Positions 47,827-57,461 of a DNA stretch of 64,000 nt are shown here, piece after piece. Made by a program: the position numbers and the translations under genes. The stretch's first letter is position 1. Every line of letters starts with the position of its first letter. Origin of the DNA: Gammaproteobacteria bacterium (GTDB taxonomy: Bacteria; Pseudomonadota; Gammaproteobacteria; Xanthomonadales; Wenzhouxiangellaceae); the NCBI GenBank assembly GCA_018819105.1, contig JAHJQV010000065.1, positions 62,001 through 126,000 of the forward strand. The letters run 5' to 3'. Below the pieces are notes generated by a model. The model ran no database searches. It was not told the DNA's origin and was given only the letters and a program-made list of their open reading frames with translations.

Positions 47827-50712
47827 TCATTGCGGGCTGAAGGTTGTCGTGACCACGGCACCGGCCTGCGCCTGTGCGGCGCTGATTGTCAGCGGGTGGA
47901 AGTCGTTGGTCAGCCACAATGGCATCTGGTCGGCAAAGAACGGGCTGAACGGGATCGAGCTGCGACCACCCGGAATCACTTCCAGGCCATCCGGACCAGC
48001 CGGCGTCATGCTGCCGACAAAGCGTCTGGCCGGACCCGAGCCGAACATGAACTCGTTGAGCCCATTGGCGCGCACACTGTGGGTGGATGCATCCACCACC
48101 TGATAGCCGCCGGCGCGGGCCAGACCGGGTGCACCAGCCGCCAGATTGACCAGGCCACCACCATTGGGGATGTTGAATGGATCAACATTAAGCGGGTGAT
48201 CAAACACGATGCGGTGCAACATGCCCCAGCGATAATCCATGATGTTCTGCGAGTTGGCATACACCAGGGAAAACTCATCGCTTTCCAGCAACAGCAGCGA
48301 GGAAATCACACTGCCAATGATCAGCTGGCTGCGGGCATCAACACCCTGCGGTGGGTTGTTCGGATCAAACAGCAGTGGCACGCCGGATTCACCACGCCCC
48401 TGCAGCTGATCAAAATCCACCAGCTGGCGGATCAGCGCATTCCAGGTCAGCTGGTTGCCCGGTTTGAAGTCGCCCAGTCCAGAGCCATCGAGAATGGCAT
48501 CCAGGGAGTTTTCGATCAGCTGACCACGCAGGGTGGCAAAGATGGTGGCGGCCACACTGTGATTGATTTCGCTGGCCGATGGCGACGGCAGGTTGTTTGG
48601 ATCATCGCCCGGATCATAACCGGCCTGGATACCGGTCGGGGTGGAGAAATCCCATGTCGACAACACCTGCACCAGCTGCTGCATGCGCGGATCACAGGCG
48701 AACGCGTCCGGGAAAACCGCCGGGCAGGTCGAGCCAGGCGGCTGCACAAACGCCGCCAGCGTGCCGAGCACGATCGGATGCAGTATTTCGGCATCCAGCA
48801 TCTGGTTGTTGGCCTGCAGAGCGATCATGTCGTCACGGGTGACAGTGCCGCCGGCGACCAGATCCTGCAGCACGCGATCGACCCGGCCCATGCGCAAAGA
48901 GGCATAGCCGGGATTGAGGTAATACAGTCCACCAGCCGGCCGCAACTGGTTCAGCGGGTTGTTGTCCAGCGTCACCCCGATCGGATCGTTGTTGGCATTG
49001 GCCACATAGCCACGCTCGGGATTGATGTCCTTGGGCATCTCTGCCCACGGCATGATCTCGAACGGCACCGCCTGATCCGGCTGCGGGTTCTGCACCGGCA
49101 GCCACTCATGATTCAGCGCGCCAGAGCCATCGCGGATGAGAAACGGCGGAATGCCGCCATCCGGCGCCATGTCATTCTGCAGATCGGCGCGAATCGGATT
49201 CTCAGCCGAGGTGAAGTAGGCGATGTTGCCATCGATGTCGGCATACACGAAGTTCTGGGAACCGACATCAAACTTCTGCAGCGCGGCTTCGAACCCGGCC
49301 ATGCTGGTGGCACGATTGATTTCACGGAACGCTTCCAGCTCGAAGGTCGGACCCCAGCCGGTGTACTGCACGCTGATGCCGGTGTTGCCACTGACATCGA
49401 CGATGGGGCCATTGTTGCGCCGCGGCACGACAAAAGTGATGCCGCCGCCGTCCAGCGGTACGTTGGCACGGCTGACACTGTTGACCTCGCCGTCCTGCGG
49501 ATTGTTGGCAAAATAAGTCTGGAAAATCAATGTGATGGGCTCTTCATCGCCCTGGTAGAGGGTGGCCACTGGCAGGCCCAGGCGATTCAGCTTCAGGGTT
49601 TCCTGATAGGTGTCGGTGACATCCATCGGATGCACGGTGGAACCCCAGCACAGCGCGCTGGTGCAGCCCTGGATGATGCCGGGCGTGCCGGGTACCGAGA
49701 CACCGCTGGCGGAAAAGCCGTCCGCGCCGGTCACGATGATGTGATCCTCGGTGAACACCGAGGGCACATCCAGACTCAGATGCGGGTCGTTGGCGATCAG
49801 CGGATAGCCGGAACTGGTGAACTCACCACTGACTGCCCAGGCATTGGAACCAGAACGGTTTTCACGCCCCTGCAGCTGCTTCTTGAGCATGGGCACGGTG
49901 CTGATTTTCTGCAGATAGCTTTGTGCCAGCTCTGCCACCACCGGATCAATCTCTCCGATACCAGCCGGGGTTGCAGGGGTCACCACTTTGCCGCCAGCAG
50001 TCTGCACAGTGAAGCTGTCATCGGCGGCCGGCAGCAGTACCCCGCCGATGCTTTCCAAAAAGCCCGGCGCACTGACCCGGTCATCCGGCGGGGCCGAACG
50101 CACCAGATCCTGCGAGAACAGCACGGAACCGTCAAAACCGGCCTGCTGTCCGGCCTGCTGGTAGGCCATGGCGAGAATGGTGTTTTCGATGTCCAGATCA
50201 AACGACAACTGGAATGCCAGCGCCTTGCCGACCACGATGGAGTCCACCGGCGACCATGGTGGCACTGCATCCAGCTGCAGCGCGGCGTATTCCGGCGGCA
50301 GCGGATTGTCGGCCAGATAGGTGTTGACGCCGTTGGCATAGGCCTGCAGCCAGGCGCGCGTGTCAGCGCTCATGGCAGCATAGGTGGCCCAGGCGGCGCG
50401 GCGCAGACCCAGCGTGCGCAGCTGGATGTCATCGGGGAGCTGGCTGGCACCGAACAGCTCGGCCGAGGTGCCACTGGCCACTCGACGGTTCAAATCCATG
50501 GCAAAAAAGCGGTCGCGCGCGTGCAGAAAGCCCTGCACATAGGCCACGTCCAGTTCGCTGCTGCCGGCAATGGTGGGTATGCCATTGGCATCTTCGTATA
50601 CGGTGACATCGGCATTGATGCCGGGCACCGTCACCTGCGCCAGCAACGGACCGGAACAGACTGCCAGCAGCGCAAGCAGTAGATAAGTCAATAATGTTGA
50701 TTTAATACTCAT
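47827..50712 (-). CDS. penicillin acylase family N-terminal nucleophile hydrolase
   Basis: A 961-residue precursor with signal peptide (about 1-26), an alpha chain (VTVYEDANGIPTIAG, then YVQGFLHARDRFFAMDLNRR), a spacer and the beta chain. Autocleavage would occur before Ser289 in RSGSNAWAVSG, the N-terminal nucleophile; Asn and Arg residues needed for catalysis follow in the beta chain. The preceding ribosome site is GGGGAG. Relatives include penicillin G acylase, acyl-homoserine-lactone acylases (PvdQ, QuiP) and aculeacin-type acylases. It is about 100 residues longer than typical. The substrate is unknown; a periplasmic amidase on acylated amines is most likely. Confidence 0.88.
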   Translation of the reverse strand: MSIKSTLLTYLLLALLAVCSGPLLAQVTVPGINADVTVYEDANGIPTIAGSSELDVAYVQGFLHARDRFFAMDLNRRVASGTSAELFGASQLPDDIQLRTLGLRRAAWATYAAMSADTRAWLQAYANGVNTYLADNPLPPEYAALQLDAVPPWSPVDSIVVGKALAFQLSFDLDIENTILAMAYQQAGQQAGFDGSVLFSQDLVRSAPPDDRVSAPGFLESIGGVLLPAADDSFTVQTAGGKVVTPATPAGIGEIDPVVAELAQSYLQKISTVPMLKKQLQGRENRSGSNAWAVSGEFTSSGYPLIANDPHLSLDVPSVFTEDHIIVTGADGFSASGVSVPGTPGIIQGCTSALCWGSTVHPMDVTDTYQETLKLNRLGLPVATLYQGDEEPITLIFQTYFANNPQDGEVNSVSRANVPLDGGGITFVVPRRNNGPIVDVSGNTGISVQYTGWGPTFELEAFREINRATSMAGFEAALQKFDVGSQNFVYADIDGNIAYFTSAENPIRADLQNDMAPDGGIPPFLIRDGSGALNHEWLPVQNPQPDQAVPFEIMPWAEMPKDINPERGYVANANNDPIGVTLDNNPLNQLRPAGGLYYLNPGYASLRMGRVDRVLQDLVAGGTVTRDDMIALQANNQMLDAEILHPIVLGTLAAFVQPPGSTCPAVFPDAFACDPRMQQLVQVLSTWDFSTPTGIQAGYDPGDDPNNLPSPSASEINHSVAATIFATLRGQLIENSLDAILDGSGLGDFKPGNQLTWNALIRQLVDFDQLQGRGESGVPLLFDPNNPPQGVDARSQLIIGSVISSLLLLESDEFSLVYANSQNIMDYRWGMLHRIVFDHPLNVDPFNIPNGGGLVNLAAGAPGLARAGGYQVVDASTHSVRANGLNEFMFGSGPARRFVGSMTPAGPDGLEVIPGGRSSIPFSPFFADQMPLWLTNDFHPLTISAAQAQAGAVVTTTFSPQ

Positions 50713-50823
50713 GGTGGCTCCCCGAGCGTGTCAACGGCTCGTATTGATGACAGGTTGATGACATTGCCGATAGTTTAGCATGGCAACCCGGCGTCGCAGC
50801 GTCTGGCGGGATGGCGATGTCGA

Positions 50824-51204
50824 TCAGCCTTGCGGATCGGCCCGGTCATGCCATTGCCAGGCCTGCAGCAGCAGACAGAACCAGCCCGCAAGCAGGGCGA
50901 CGCCACCGATCGGCGTCAGCCAGAACTGCTGCCACGACGTCATCGCTCCCAGATACAGGCTGCCGCAAAACAGCAGCATGCCGATGATCCAGGCGCTGGC
51001 GGTGGCGACGCGCAGCCGGCCTGTCGGCAGCAGTGCCGCCAGCAGCAGCGCCAGTGTGTGGGTGAAATGATAGCGGTTGGCCAGTTCCAGCCAGCCCTGC
51101 TCGGTGGCATCAAGCTGCAGACCATGGCTGGCAAATGCGCCCAGCAGCACCGCCAGCAGGCCGCTGGCGGCGGCCGTGCCCAGCAGTACGCGCGAACCTG
51201 TCAT
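50824..51204 (-). CDS. DUF423 membrane protein (YgdD-like)
   Basis: A 126-residue inner-membrane protein with four helices. It opens with LLGTAAASGLLAVLLGAFASHGL and contains FHFTHTLALLLA-like and SLYLGAMTSWQQFWLTPIGG segments typical of DUF423. It is full length. No biochemical role is established for this family. It lies 30 bp after the DUF4340 gene and may be last in that operon. Confidence 0.88.
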   Translation of the reverse strand: MTGSRVLLGTAAASGLLAVLLGAFASHGLQLDATEQGWLELANRYHFTHTLALLLAALLPTGRLRVATASAWIIGMLLFCGSLYLGAMTSWQQFWLTPIGGVALLAGWFCLLLQAWQWHDRADPQG

Positions 51205-51234
51205 GACCGTTGCAGCGGTGCCTTCGCTGTCGCG

Positions 51235-52422
51235 TCAGTCATCGCTGTCAGCATCTGCCGCTGGCAAGGGCTTGAGCAGATCCTCCAGCCGCTTGTTCAG
51301 TGCGTTGAACTTGTACTGAGGAATCACGTACTCCCAGCCGCGCAGACGCTGGTTGAGTTCTGCCACTTCCGCGACGGCCGCAGCCCGTGCGCCACTGTCG
51401 TCGTTTGCTGGCTCAGCCTCAGCCTCAGCGGCTGCGGCTGTCACCGCCGCGCTGTCGCTGGCAATGGCCGGCACCGGTTCCAGCGATGCCTCGGCCCGCA
51501 AGCGATAGCTGCTGTCGTCGTCTGCGGCGTCATCAACGTCATTGCCGTCGTCGGCGCTGGCAGCATCCGCTGCGCTGTCGGTGTAAATGCTCAGCAGCAG
51601 GTTGATGCCGTTGTCACTGACATACAACAGCCGGGTGGCATCGTCCGGCAGCGGATCGGTGGCGGCAAAAACATTGTCCGCCTGCAGGCCAGTGAGGGCG
51701 TTGACAAGGCCGTTGATGGCCCATTGCCCGCTCAGCTCGCGGCCTTCCGGCAGATTCTGCAGTTGCAGTTCCAGCGCGTCGGCGTCGGGTCTGGCCAGCT
51801 GGATCAGGTCCTTGTCGGCATGCCGCACGGTGACTGCACTGATGCGGCTGCCCTGCCAGTCGATGATGTCGCGGTCGATCCAGTCGCGCGGCCGCGTCGG
51901 CACCTCCAGCACCTTGTCAACCAGATAGCTCTGCGCCTGCTCCGGCTGGCGCACATAGCGGCCCTCCAGATCGTCGGAACGAATGCCGATGATCAGGGCC
52001 TGGTCTGGCCCCTGCCCCCAGCGCAGCAGACCGCCGCCGGTGTTCTCCATGCTGATGTCGGCCACGCCCAGACGCGGGTACATGGCCTCGCGACTGGTCT
52101 TGGCGGCAATCACTCTGGCCTGCCCCAACTCACGCAGCAACTCGCGCACCTTGCTCCAGTCGGCCGCATAAGCATCCTTCTGCAGCACGGTCCAGCGCTG
52201 ATCCTCGCGCTTGAGCTCCACCAGCAGCTGCTCACCGGCACCGTAAACCTGCAGGCTGTCGATGGCATTGGCGGCAGCGGCGAACTCCGGCAGCAGCAGC
52301 TCACCTGTGGCAATGGCACCGGCCTGGTGCGCACTGCGCTCGCTGGGTCGGGAAAAATGCCAGGCCAGCAGGCTGGCGATGACTGCGGCCAGTGCCAACA
52401 GCAGCAGATTTCTGTTGCTCAT
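51235..52422 (-). CDS. DUF4340 protein of a Gld-type ABC cluster
   Basis: A 395-residue protein with an N-terminal membrane anchor (residues 5-22). It has a mostly periplasmic DUF4340 region with WTVLQKDAYAADWSKVRELL, RLGVADISMENTGGGLLRW and an extended acidic, alanine-rich linker near 280-330. DUF4340 proteins regularly accompany GldF/GldG-like ABC transporters. It overlaps gldG by 4 bp. Its role, perhaps in substrate handling at the outer side, is not established. Confidence 0.85.
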   Translation of the reverse strand: MSNRNLLLLALAAVIASLLAWHFSRPSERSAHQAGAIATGELLLPEFAAAANAIDSLQVYGAGEQLLVELKREDQRWTVLQKDAYAADWSKVRELLRELGQARVIAAKTSREAMYPRLGVADISMENTGGGLLRWGQGPDQALIIGIRSDDLEGRYVRQPEQAQSYLVDKVLEVPTRPRDWIDRDIIDWQGSRISAVTVRHADKDLIQLARPDADALELQLQNLPEGRELSGQWAINGLVNALTGLQADNVFAATDPLPDDATRLLYVSDNGINLLLSIYTDSAADAASADDGNDVDDAADDDSSYRLRAEASLEPVPAIASDSAAVTAAAAEAEAEPANDDSGARAAAVAEVAELNQRLRGWEYVIPQYKFNALNKRLEDLLKPLPAADADSDD

Positions 52423-54344
52423 GATGATCCTCCCGTTACCTCGTCGGCGGCCTGGGCCGATTGCCGCCCGGCATTGTCCGGCTCTGCAGGTCTGGCGGTC
52501 GCAGCTTTGCTGCGACGGCGAAAATGCAGCACCAGCAACAGCAACACCACCAGCAGCGGCACCAGGCCGATGTTGATGATCTTCAGCGATGTGCCAAGTG
52601 CTTCGATCTCCTTGTCCAGTTCACGGCGCACGCGACGCAGATCGCGACGGATTTCCAGCCGCTGGTCGATAAAGCGATCGATCTCGGCCTGCTGCTCGGG
52701 TGAAAACACGCTGAGATTGCTGCCATCTTCCGGCCGCGCCGATTGCAGTTCGTTGATGCGTTGCTCGGTCTCCTGCAACTGCTGCTGCAAGCGCTGTTCG
52801 GTGTCGCGCAGGCGCTGTTCGGCATCGCGTCGCAACTGCTCCACGCGCGTGAACGGCCGTGCCGAGGTGGCGCGCGTGCGGATGCTGATCAGATCGCTGT
52901 TGCCGATCAGATTGTCCACCGCATTGATGACCAGATCACCGTTGTTGGCAAACGGGCTCAAGATGGTCTGGCCGAAGAAATTCTGCCGTTGCACCCAGAA
53001 CCGGTCATCCAGCAGGTCGGTATCGCCAACCAGCACCACATTGATGTTTCCGGACAGCTGCCCGTCGGCTGCGGCTGCCTGGTCCGGGAAGGCGCTGTCG
53101 GCAGCACCGCTGACGCGCACGGCAAAATTGTAGATGCTGCCGGAGGCCTGAAAGCCATTCAGAAGATCGGCCGGATTGGCCAGCATCTGCAGCCGGTTGA
53201 CGTTGATCAGCTGGCTGTTCTCACTGCTTTGCAGCAGCGGCTGCATGGTCGTTGTGGCGTTTTCACTGCGGGTAAAATGACCGCCAGTGGAAAGGTTTAC
53301 GGTCTCCAGTTCGGCGGTGATGATGTCATCGGCCGACATGGCGTCCGCAGTCAGACCCAGAATGGCCAGGTGCCGCACCGGCGGCTGGCCCTGACCCAGG
53401 CTGACCTGCAGAGCATAGAGGGCATCACCAACCACATTGGCGGCATCGAAATCCACGCCCCAGGCCTGAAACAATTCCGGCAGTGTGGAGCTGCCGGGCA
53501 GTGCCGGGCCACTCATCGGACTGGCCTGATTGGCGGTATCCTGCTCTGCATTCGGATCCACAAACGCCAGCACGCGGCCGCCACCGAGCGCGAACTGATC
53601 GATGGCGTACAGCATGTCCTGACTGAGATCGCGCGGATGCACCAGCAGCAGCAGATCCAGCCCGTCCGGCAATTCGTTGGCGGCCGGGGCGATCGCCTGC
53701 ACATCAAACAGCTGCGTGAGCTGGTCGTAGATCGCCCACCCCGGCGTCATGCTGCCACGCTGCGGATCAAAACCGCCGCTCAGCGGCAGCTGACTGAGCA
53801 GACCCACCGACAGCGGTTCCGGCTGGTTCAGGGTATAGATCATTTTGGCCAGATCGTATTCCAGGAACTCTTCCTTGTCCGGCTGCAGAAACGGCATGGC
53901 CTGGGCACCGTCGATGGCGTTCACGCCGACCAGACCGAAGTACAGCGTGTCGCCACCGTTGTTCACCGGCACCGCCTGCAGACCGTAGGCAGCGGCCTGG
54001 TCTTCGGCTTCCGAGAACGGTGCCGGGTCAATGAATTCCAGCCGCAGATTGGCCCCGGCATGGGATTTGAATTCCTGCAGCATCTCGCGCACGCGTTGAT
54101 GGTAACTGCGGATCTGCGGCAGGTCCTCACTGGCTCTGGAGGAGAAATACAGTTGCAGCGTGATCGGCTCCTCGATGCTGGCAAGGATGTTTTTGGTGCC
54201 GTCACTGAGTGTGTACAGATTGTTTTCGGTCAGATCCAGCCGACCGCCGCGCAGCAGGGCATTGCTGAGCATGGTCAGCGCCAGAAACAGCACGGCAAGA
54301 ATCAGCAGGCTGCTCCAGGAGTAAAGTTTGTTGTTGGACATCAT
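52419..54344 (-). CDS. GldG-like ABC transporter auxiliary protein
   Basis: A 641-residue membrane protein with one N-terminal helix (about 9-31) and a C-terminal helix (about 590-610). Between them is a periplasmic domain of the ABC_transp_aux/GldG type. Conserved segments include LDLTENNLYTLSDGTKNIL and the pair LQLYFSSRASEDLPQIRSYH and PVRHLAILGLTADAMSADD. A coiled coil rich in Arg and Glu lies near 500-560. It is 9 bp from gldF. The family is known from gliding Bacteroidetes and, without gliding, from many proteobacteria. Confidence 0.85.
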   Translation of the reverse strand: MMSNNKLYSWSSLLILAVLFLALTMLSNALLRGGRLDLTENNLYTLSDGTKNILASIEEPITLQLYFSSRASEDLPQIRSYHQRVREMLQEFKSHAGANLRLEFIDPAPFSEAEDQAAAYGLQAVPVNNGGDTLYFGLVGVNAIDGAQAMPFLQPDKEEFLEYDLAKMIYTLNQPEPLSVGLLSQLPLSGGFDPQRGSMTPGWAIYDQLTQLFDVQAIAPAANELPDGLDLLLLVHPRDLSQDMLYAIDQFALGGGRVLAFVDPNAEQDTANQASPMSGPALPGSSTLPELFQAWGVDFDAANVVGDALYALQVSLGQGQPPVRHLAILGLTADAMSADDIITAELETVNLSTGGHFTRSENATTTMQPLLQSSENSQLINVNRLQMLANPADLLNGFQASGSIYNFAVRVSGAADSAFPDQAAAADGQLSGNINVVLVGDTDLLDDRFWVQRQNFFGQTILSPFANNGDLVINAVDNLIGNSDLISIRTRATSARPFTRVEQLRRDAEQRLRDTEQRLQQQLQETEQRINELQSARPEDGSNLSVFSPEQQAEIDRFIDQRLEIRRDLRRVRRELDKEIEALGTSLKIINIGLVPLLVVLLLLVLHFRRRSKAATARPAEPDNAGRQSAQAADEVTGGSS

Positions 54345-54353
54345 CAGACTCCT

Positions 54354-55100
54354 TCAGTCGGCTTTGCGCAGTTGCAGGACTATGGCATTGGCAGTCAGCC
54401 AGAAACCGATCACCAGCAGGAAGAACACCAGATCACGCAGATCCAGCACGCCACGCGAAATGTCGGCAAAGTGGCTGATCAGACTGAGATTGGCGATGCC
54501 GTCGACAAACACCTGCGGCAACCAGCCGCGAAAGGCCTCCAGCACGATCGGCAGGCCACTGAGCAGAAAGCCGAAGCAGACCACCACCGAGAGGATAAAC
54601 GCCACCACCTGATTGCGGGTCAGCGCGGAGATGCAGCTGCCGATGGCAAGAAAAGCACCGGCCATCAACCAGCTGCCGATGTAGGCGGCGAGGATCACGC
54701 CGTTGTCCGGCGCCCCGAGATAATTGACGGAGAACCAGATCGGCACGGTCAGCAACAGGGCCAGACCGAGGAACAGCCAGGCGGCAAGAAACTTGCCAAC
54801 GATGGCCTCAACCAGCGTCACCGGTAGCGTCAGCAGCAACTCGATGGTGCCGGATTTGCGCTCCTCGGCCCACAGCCGCATGGACAGCGCCGGCACCAGA
54901 AACAGGTACAGCCAGGGGTGAAAGCGGAAAAACGGTTCCAGGTCGGCGATGCCACGCTGGTAGAAACCGCCCAGATAGAAGGTGAACGCGGCCGCCATGA
55001 CCGTGAAGATGACGATGAACACCCACGCCACCGGGGTGGAAAAATAGGCGCGCAGTTCGCGCTGCATGATGGTGCGCACGCCGGCGATGGTGGTGTTCAT
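54354..55100 (-). CDS. GldF-like ABC transporter permease
   Basis: A 248-residue ABC-2-type permease with six predicted membrane helices and the typical start IMQRELRAYFSTPVAWVFI. LFLVPALSMRLWAEERKSGTIELLLTLPV is the ABC-2 coupling region. It overlaps the ATPase gene by 4 bp. Together with GldA and GldG it forms an exporter of unknown substrate. Confidence 0.9.
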   Translation of the reverse strand: MNTTIAGVRTIMQRELRAYFSTPVAWVFIVIFTVMAAAFTFYLGGFYQRGIADLEPFFRFHPWLYLFLVPALSMRLWAEERKSGTIELLLTLPVTLVEAIVGKFLAAWLFLGLALLLTVPIWFSVNYLGAPDNGVILAAYIGSWLMAGAFLAIGSCISALTRNQVVAFILSVVVCFGFLLSGLPIVLEAFRGWLPQVFVDGIANLSLISHFADISRGVLDLRDLVFFLLVIGFWLTANAIVLQLRKAD

Positions 55101-56032
55101 GCTGCCTCCTTGTGTGCTGGTTCGCCACGGGTGATGTCACGGAACACTTCATCCAGCCGGCCCTCTTCCAGCCGGATGCTGTCCACGGCCCAGCCGTGCT
55201 TGTCGATGCTGGCGGTCACCGCCGACAGCAGCTGTTTCTGCGCATGCGGGAACAGCGTCAGCTCGTCATCACTGATTTCCACACGCGCCACCCCGGGCAG
55301 CTTGCTGAGCACGCTGGCGGCGGCGCGCAGATCACCCAGCTTCAGCGTGACCGCGTTGTGGTAGCGCGAGCGGGTGATCAGACCAGCCGGCGTGTCATCG
55401 GCCACCACCCGGCCGCGGGCAATGATCATGGCCCGGTTGCACAGCGCATCCACCTCTTCCAGGATGTGCGTGGAGACGATGATGATGCGGTTTTCCGACA
55501 TGGAACGAATCAGCTCGCGCACATGGTGCTTCTGATTCGGATCGAGACCGTCGGTGGGCTCGTCAAGGATCAGCACACGCGGATCATGCAGGATCGCCTG
55601 GGCCAGTCCGACCCGGCGCTTGAAGCCCTTGGACAGGGTTTCGATGGTCTGTTGCAACACACCGGCAAGCTCCAGCCGGTCGGCAGCGGCGAGCGCCTTG
55701 CGACGCACTTCCGCGCCACCAAAGCCGCGTGCTCTGGCAATGAAGTCGAGAAACTCCAGCACTGTCATTTCACCATACAGCGGCGCGCCTTCCGGCAGAT
55801 AGCCGATCTGTCGACGTGCCTGCAGACTGTCACTGACAATGTCGTGGCCATTGATGATCGCGCTGCCGGAACTGGGTGCAAGAAAGCCGGTGAGCATTTT
55901 CATGGTGGTCGATTTGCCGGCGCCGTTGGGCCCCAGAAAACCCAGCACGCAACCGGGTTCGACCTTGAAGCTGATGTTGTCCACCGCCAGCAGACGATCG
56001 AAATATCGAGTCAATGCTTTCGCTTCAATCAT
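55097..56032 (-). CDS. GldA-like ABC transporter ATP-binding protein
   Basis: A 311-residue ATPase. Walker A is GPNGAGKST, Walker B is VLILDEPTDGLDP, and the signature-like segment is TLSKGFKRRVGLAQAIL. It has an additional C-terminal domain of about 90 residues as in ABC-2 exporters. I place the start at ATG 56032, preceded by GGGAAA, instead of the longer frame from 56101. It powers the permease and GldG-type partner encoded downstream. Confidence 0.93.
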   Translation of the reverse strand: MIEAKALTRYFDRLLAVDNISFKVEPGCVLGFLGPNGAGKSTTMKMLTGFLAPSSGSAIINGHDIVSDSLQARRQIGYLPEGAPLYGEMTVLEFLDFIARARGFGGAEVRRKALAAADRLELAGVLQQTIETLSKGFKRRVGLAQAILHDPRVLILDEPTDGLDPNQKHHVRELIRSMSENRIIIVSTHILEEVDALCNRAMIIARGRVVADDTPAGLITRSRYHNAVTLKLGDLRAAASVLSKLPGVARVEISDDELTLFPHAQKQLLSAVTASIDKHGWAVDSIRLEEGRLDEVFRDITRGEPAHKEAA

Positions 56033-56357
56033 TGGATTTCCCGTTTGTTTATGAATTGTATTGTCGCTTCGCTGTCTGCCACCCTGGCATCCCATGGTCA
56101 TGCCGATGATGGTGCTTCGCAGGCACGCGAACGGCGATGGATATCGGGTTGACGGGGCCAGGATTCAAGTGCCTATGACCTCATCTCAGCAGACATCGTT
56201 CATGTTTGCAGGAAACTTCACATCACCGGTAAAACCGGCTATGTTAGGCGGATGACCCTTAGTGAACCCGCTATTCCGAACAATTCCCAGGCACTGTCGG
56301 CGCTGGCATGCGCAATCTCTGCGCCAGCAGGCGCAAGCAACTGCCGCGGTGGACATC
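56033..56357. other. intergenic region between divergent gldA and hydrolase genes
   Basis: The 325 bp hold the promoter regions of both flanking genes, but I see no confident -10/-35 pair, operator or RNA. A frame from GTG 56262 adds 32 arginine-rich residues to the hydrolase and another at ATG 56252 encodes 39 residues; neither is convincing. Confidence 0.4.
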
Positions 56358-57452
56358 ATGTTGCATCCTGAGGCGGTGCCCGCCAACGCTCAACCGGCAC
56401 CGGCGCAGCCGCTGGTGCTGGACGCGCTGCCGGCTGAAATCCTGGAGATGCCTGCCACCGCATTGTACCAGTCACTACCCGGACCCTGCCTGATCCGTCT
56501 CGCCGGCGACGACCCCAGACCGCTGGTGGTTTCGGTGCTGCAACATGGCAACGAGGATTCCGGCTGGGAAGCCATCCGTCAGCTGCTCAAACATCGCTAC
56601 CAGCGACAGCGCCTGCCGCGCAGCCTGTGGTTGTGGATCGGCAACACCCAGGCCGCGCGCTGGCGACGACGCCGGCTGCCGGATCAGCCCGACTTCAACC
56701 GCTGCTGGCCATATCCGGGGCGCCCACCAGCCACTGAGCAGGATCGTCATGAAGTGGGCATGTTTGGCCAACTGGTGGAGATGCTGCGCGCGGCCCAGCC
56801 GCTGGCAGTGATCGACGCGCACAACAATTCCGGTCTGAATCCGCATTATTCGGCAATCAACCGGCTGGACTGGCGCAGCTACAACCTGGCGCGACGGTTT
56901 GCCGACATCGTGGTGTATTTCACTTCACCACCGGGCACCATGGCCAACGCCTGTGCCGACTTCTGCCCGTCGCTGACGCTGGAATGCGGCCAGGCCGGAC
57001 AGGTGCACGGCACCGATCACGCCATGCGCTTCATCGACGACTGTCTGCAGCTGCCGGCGGTGGATGCCGCACCGCGCCCGCTGGGTGAAGGCGTGGTCTA
57101 CCACATGATGGCAACGGTGTATGTCTCGCCCGGTGTGCAGTTTGGGTTTCAGCCGGAAAGCCACCCGATCAGTTTTGTCGCCAATCTCGATCACCACAAT
57201 TTCCGCCATCTGCCCGCCGGCAGCAAACTGGCCGACATTGCTGTCGCCGGTGCCCGCTGCGTGCTGGCGCTGGACAGTCACGGTCATGACATCACCGACG
57301 ATTACTTCAGTTTTGAACACGGTGAGTTGCGCACCAGGCGCGAGATCATACCGTCCATGCTGACGCTGGATGAGCGCGTGATCAGCCAGGATTGTCTGTG
57401 TTACCTGATGGAAGTGATCGATCCGTTCCCGCAGCATGCCGAACCGGACTGA
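56358..57452 (+). CDS. succinylglutamate desuccinylase/aspartoacylase family zinc hydrolase (M14-like)
   Basis: A 364-residue hydrolase of the AstE/AspA group. The zinc motif is in SVLQHGNEDSG (His and Glu three residues apart), and IDAHNNSGLNPHY supplies the third ligand. CADFCPSLTLECGQAG contains the catalytic glutamate region. The start at ATG 56358 fits other family members; GGTGG precedes it. Full-length relatives remove acyl groups from amino acids or cleave carboxypeptidase-type bonds. It is not within an ast operon, so the substrate is unknown. It has no signal peptide. It stops 9 bp before the convergent lipA gene. Confidence 0.83.
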   Translation: MLHPEAVPANAQPAPAQPLVLDALPAEILEMPATALYQSLPGPCLIRLAGDDPRPLVVSVLQHGNEDSGWEAIRQLLKHRYQRQRLPRSLWLWIGNTQAARWRRRRLPDQPDFNRCWPYPGRPPATEQDRHEVGMFGQLVEMLRAAQPLAVIDAHNNSGLNPHYSAINRLDWRSYNLARRFADIVVYFTSPPGTMANACADFCPSLTLECGQAGQVHGTDHAMRFIDDCLQLPAVDAAPRPLGEGVVYHMMATVYVSPGVQFGFQPESHPISFVANLDHHNFRHLPAGSKLADIAVAGARCVLALDSHGHDITDDYFSFEHGELRTRREIIPSMLTLDERVISQDCLCYLMEVIDPFPQHAEPD

Positions 57453-57461
57453 CTGGCCGAT

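Noticed and set aside
47401-50682. A 1,093-residue plus-strand open frame opposite the penicillin-acylase gene
   Set aside because: It is a frame shadow of high-G+C codon usage; the minus-strand protein has a signal peptide, ribosome site and family motifs, while the plus-strand translation is low-complexity and unlike any protein.
56252-56371. A 39-residue frame beginning MTLSEP upstream of the zinc hydrolase
   Set aside because: Short and unsupported; considered as a frameshifted N-terminus of the hydrolase, but homologous proteins start near 56358.
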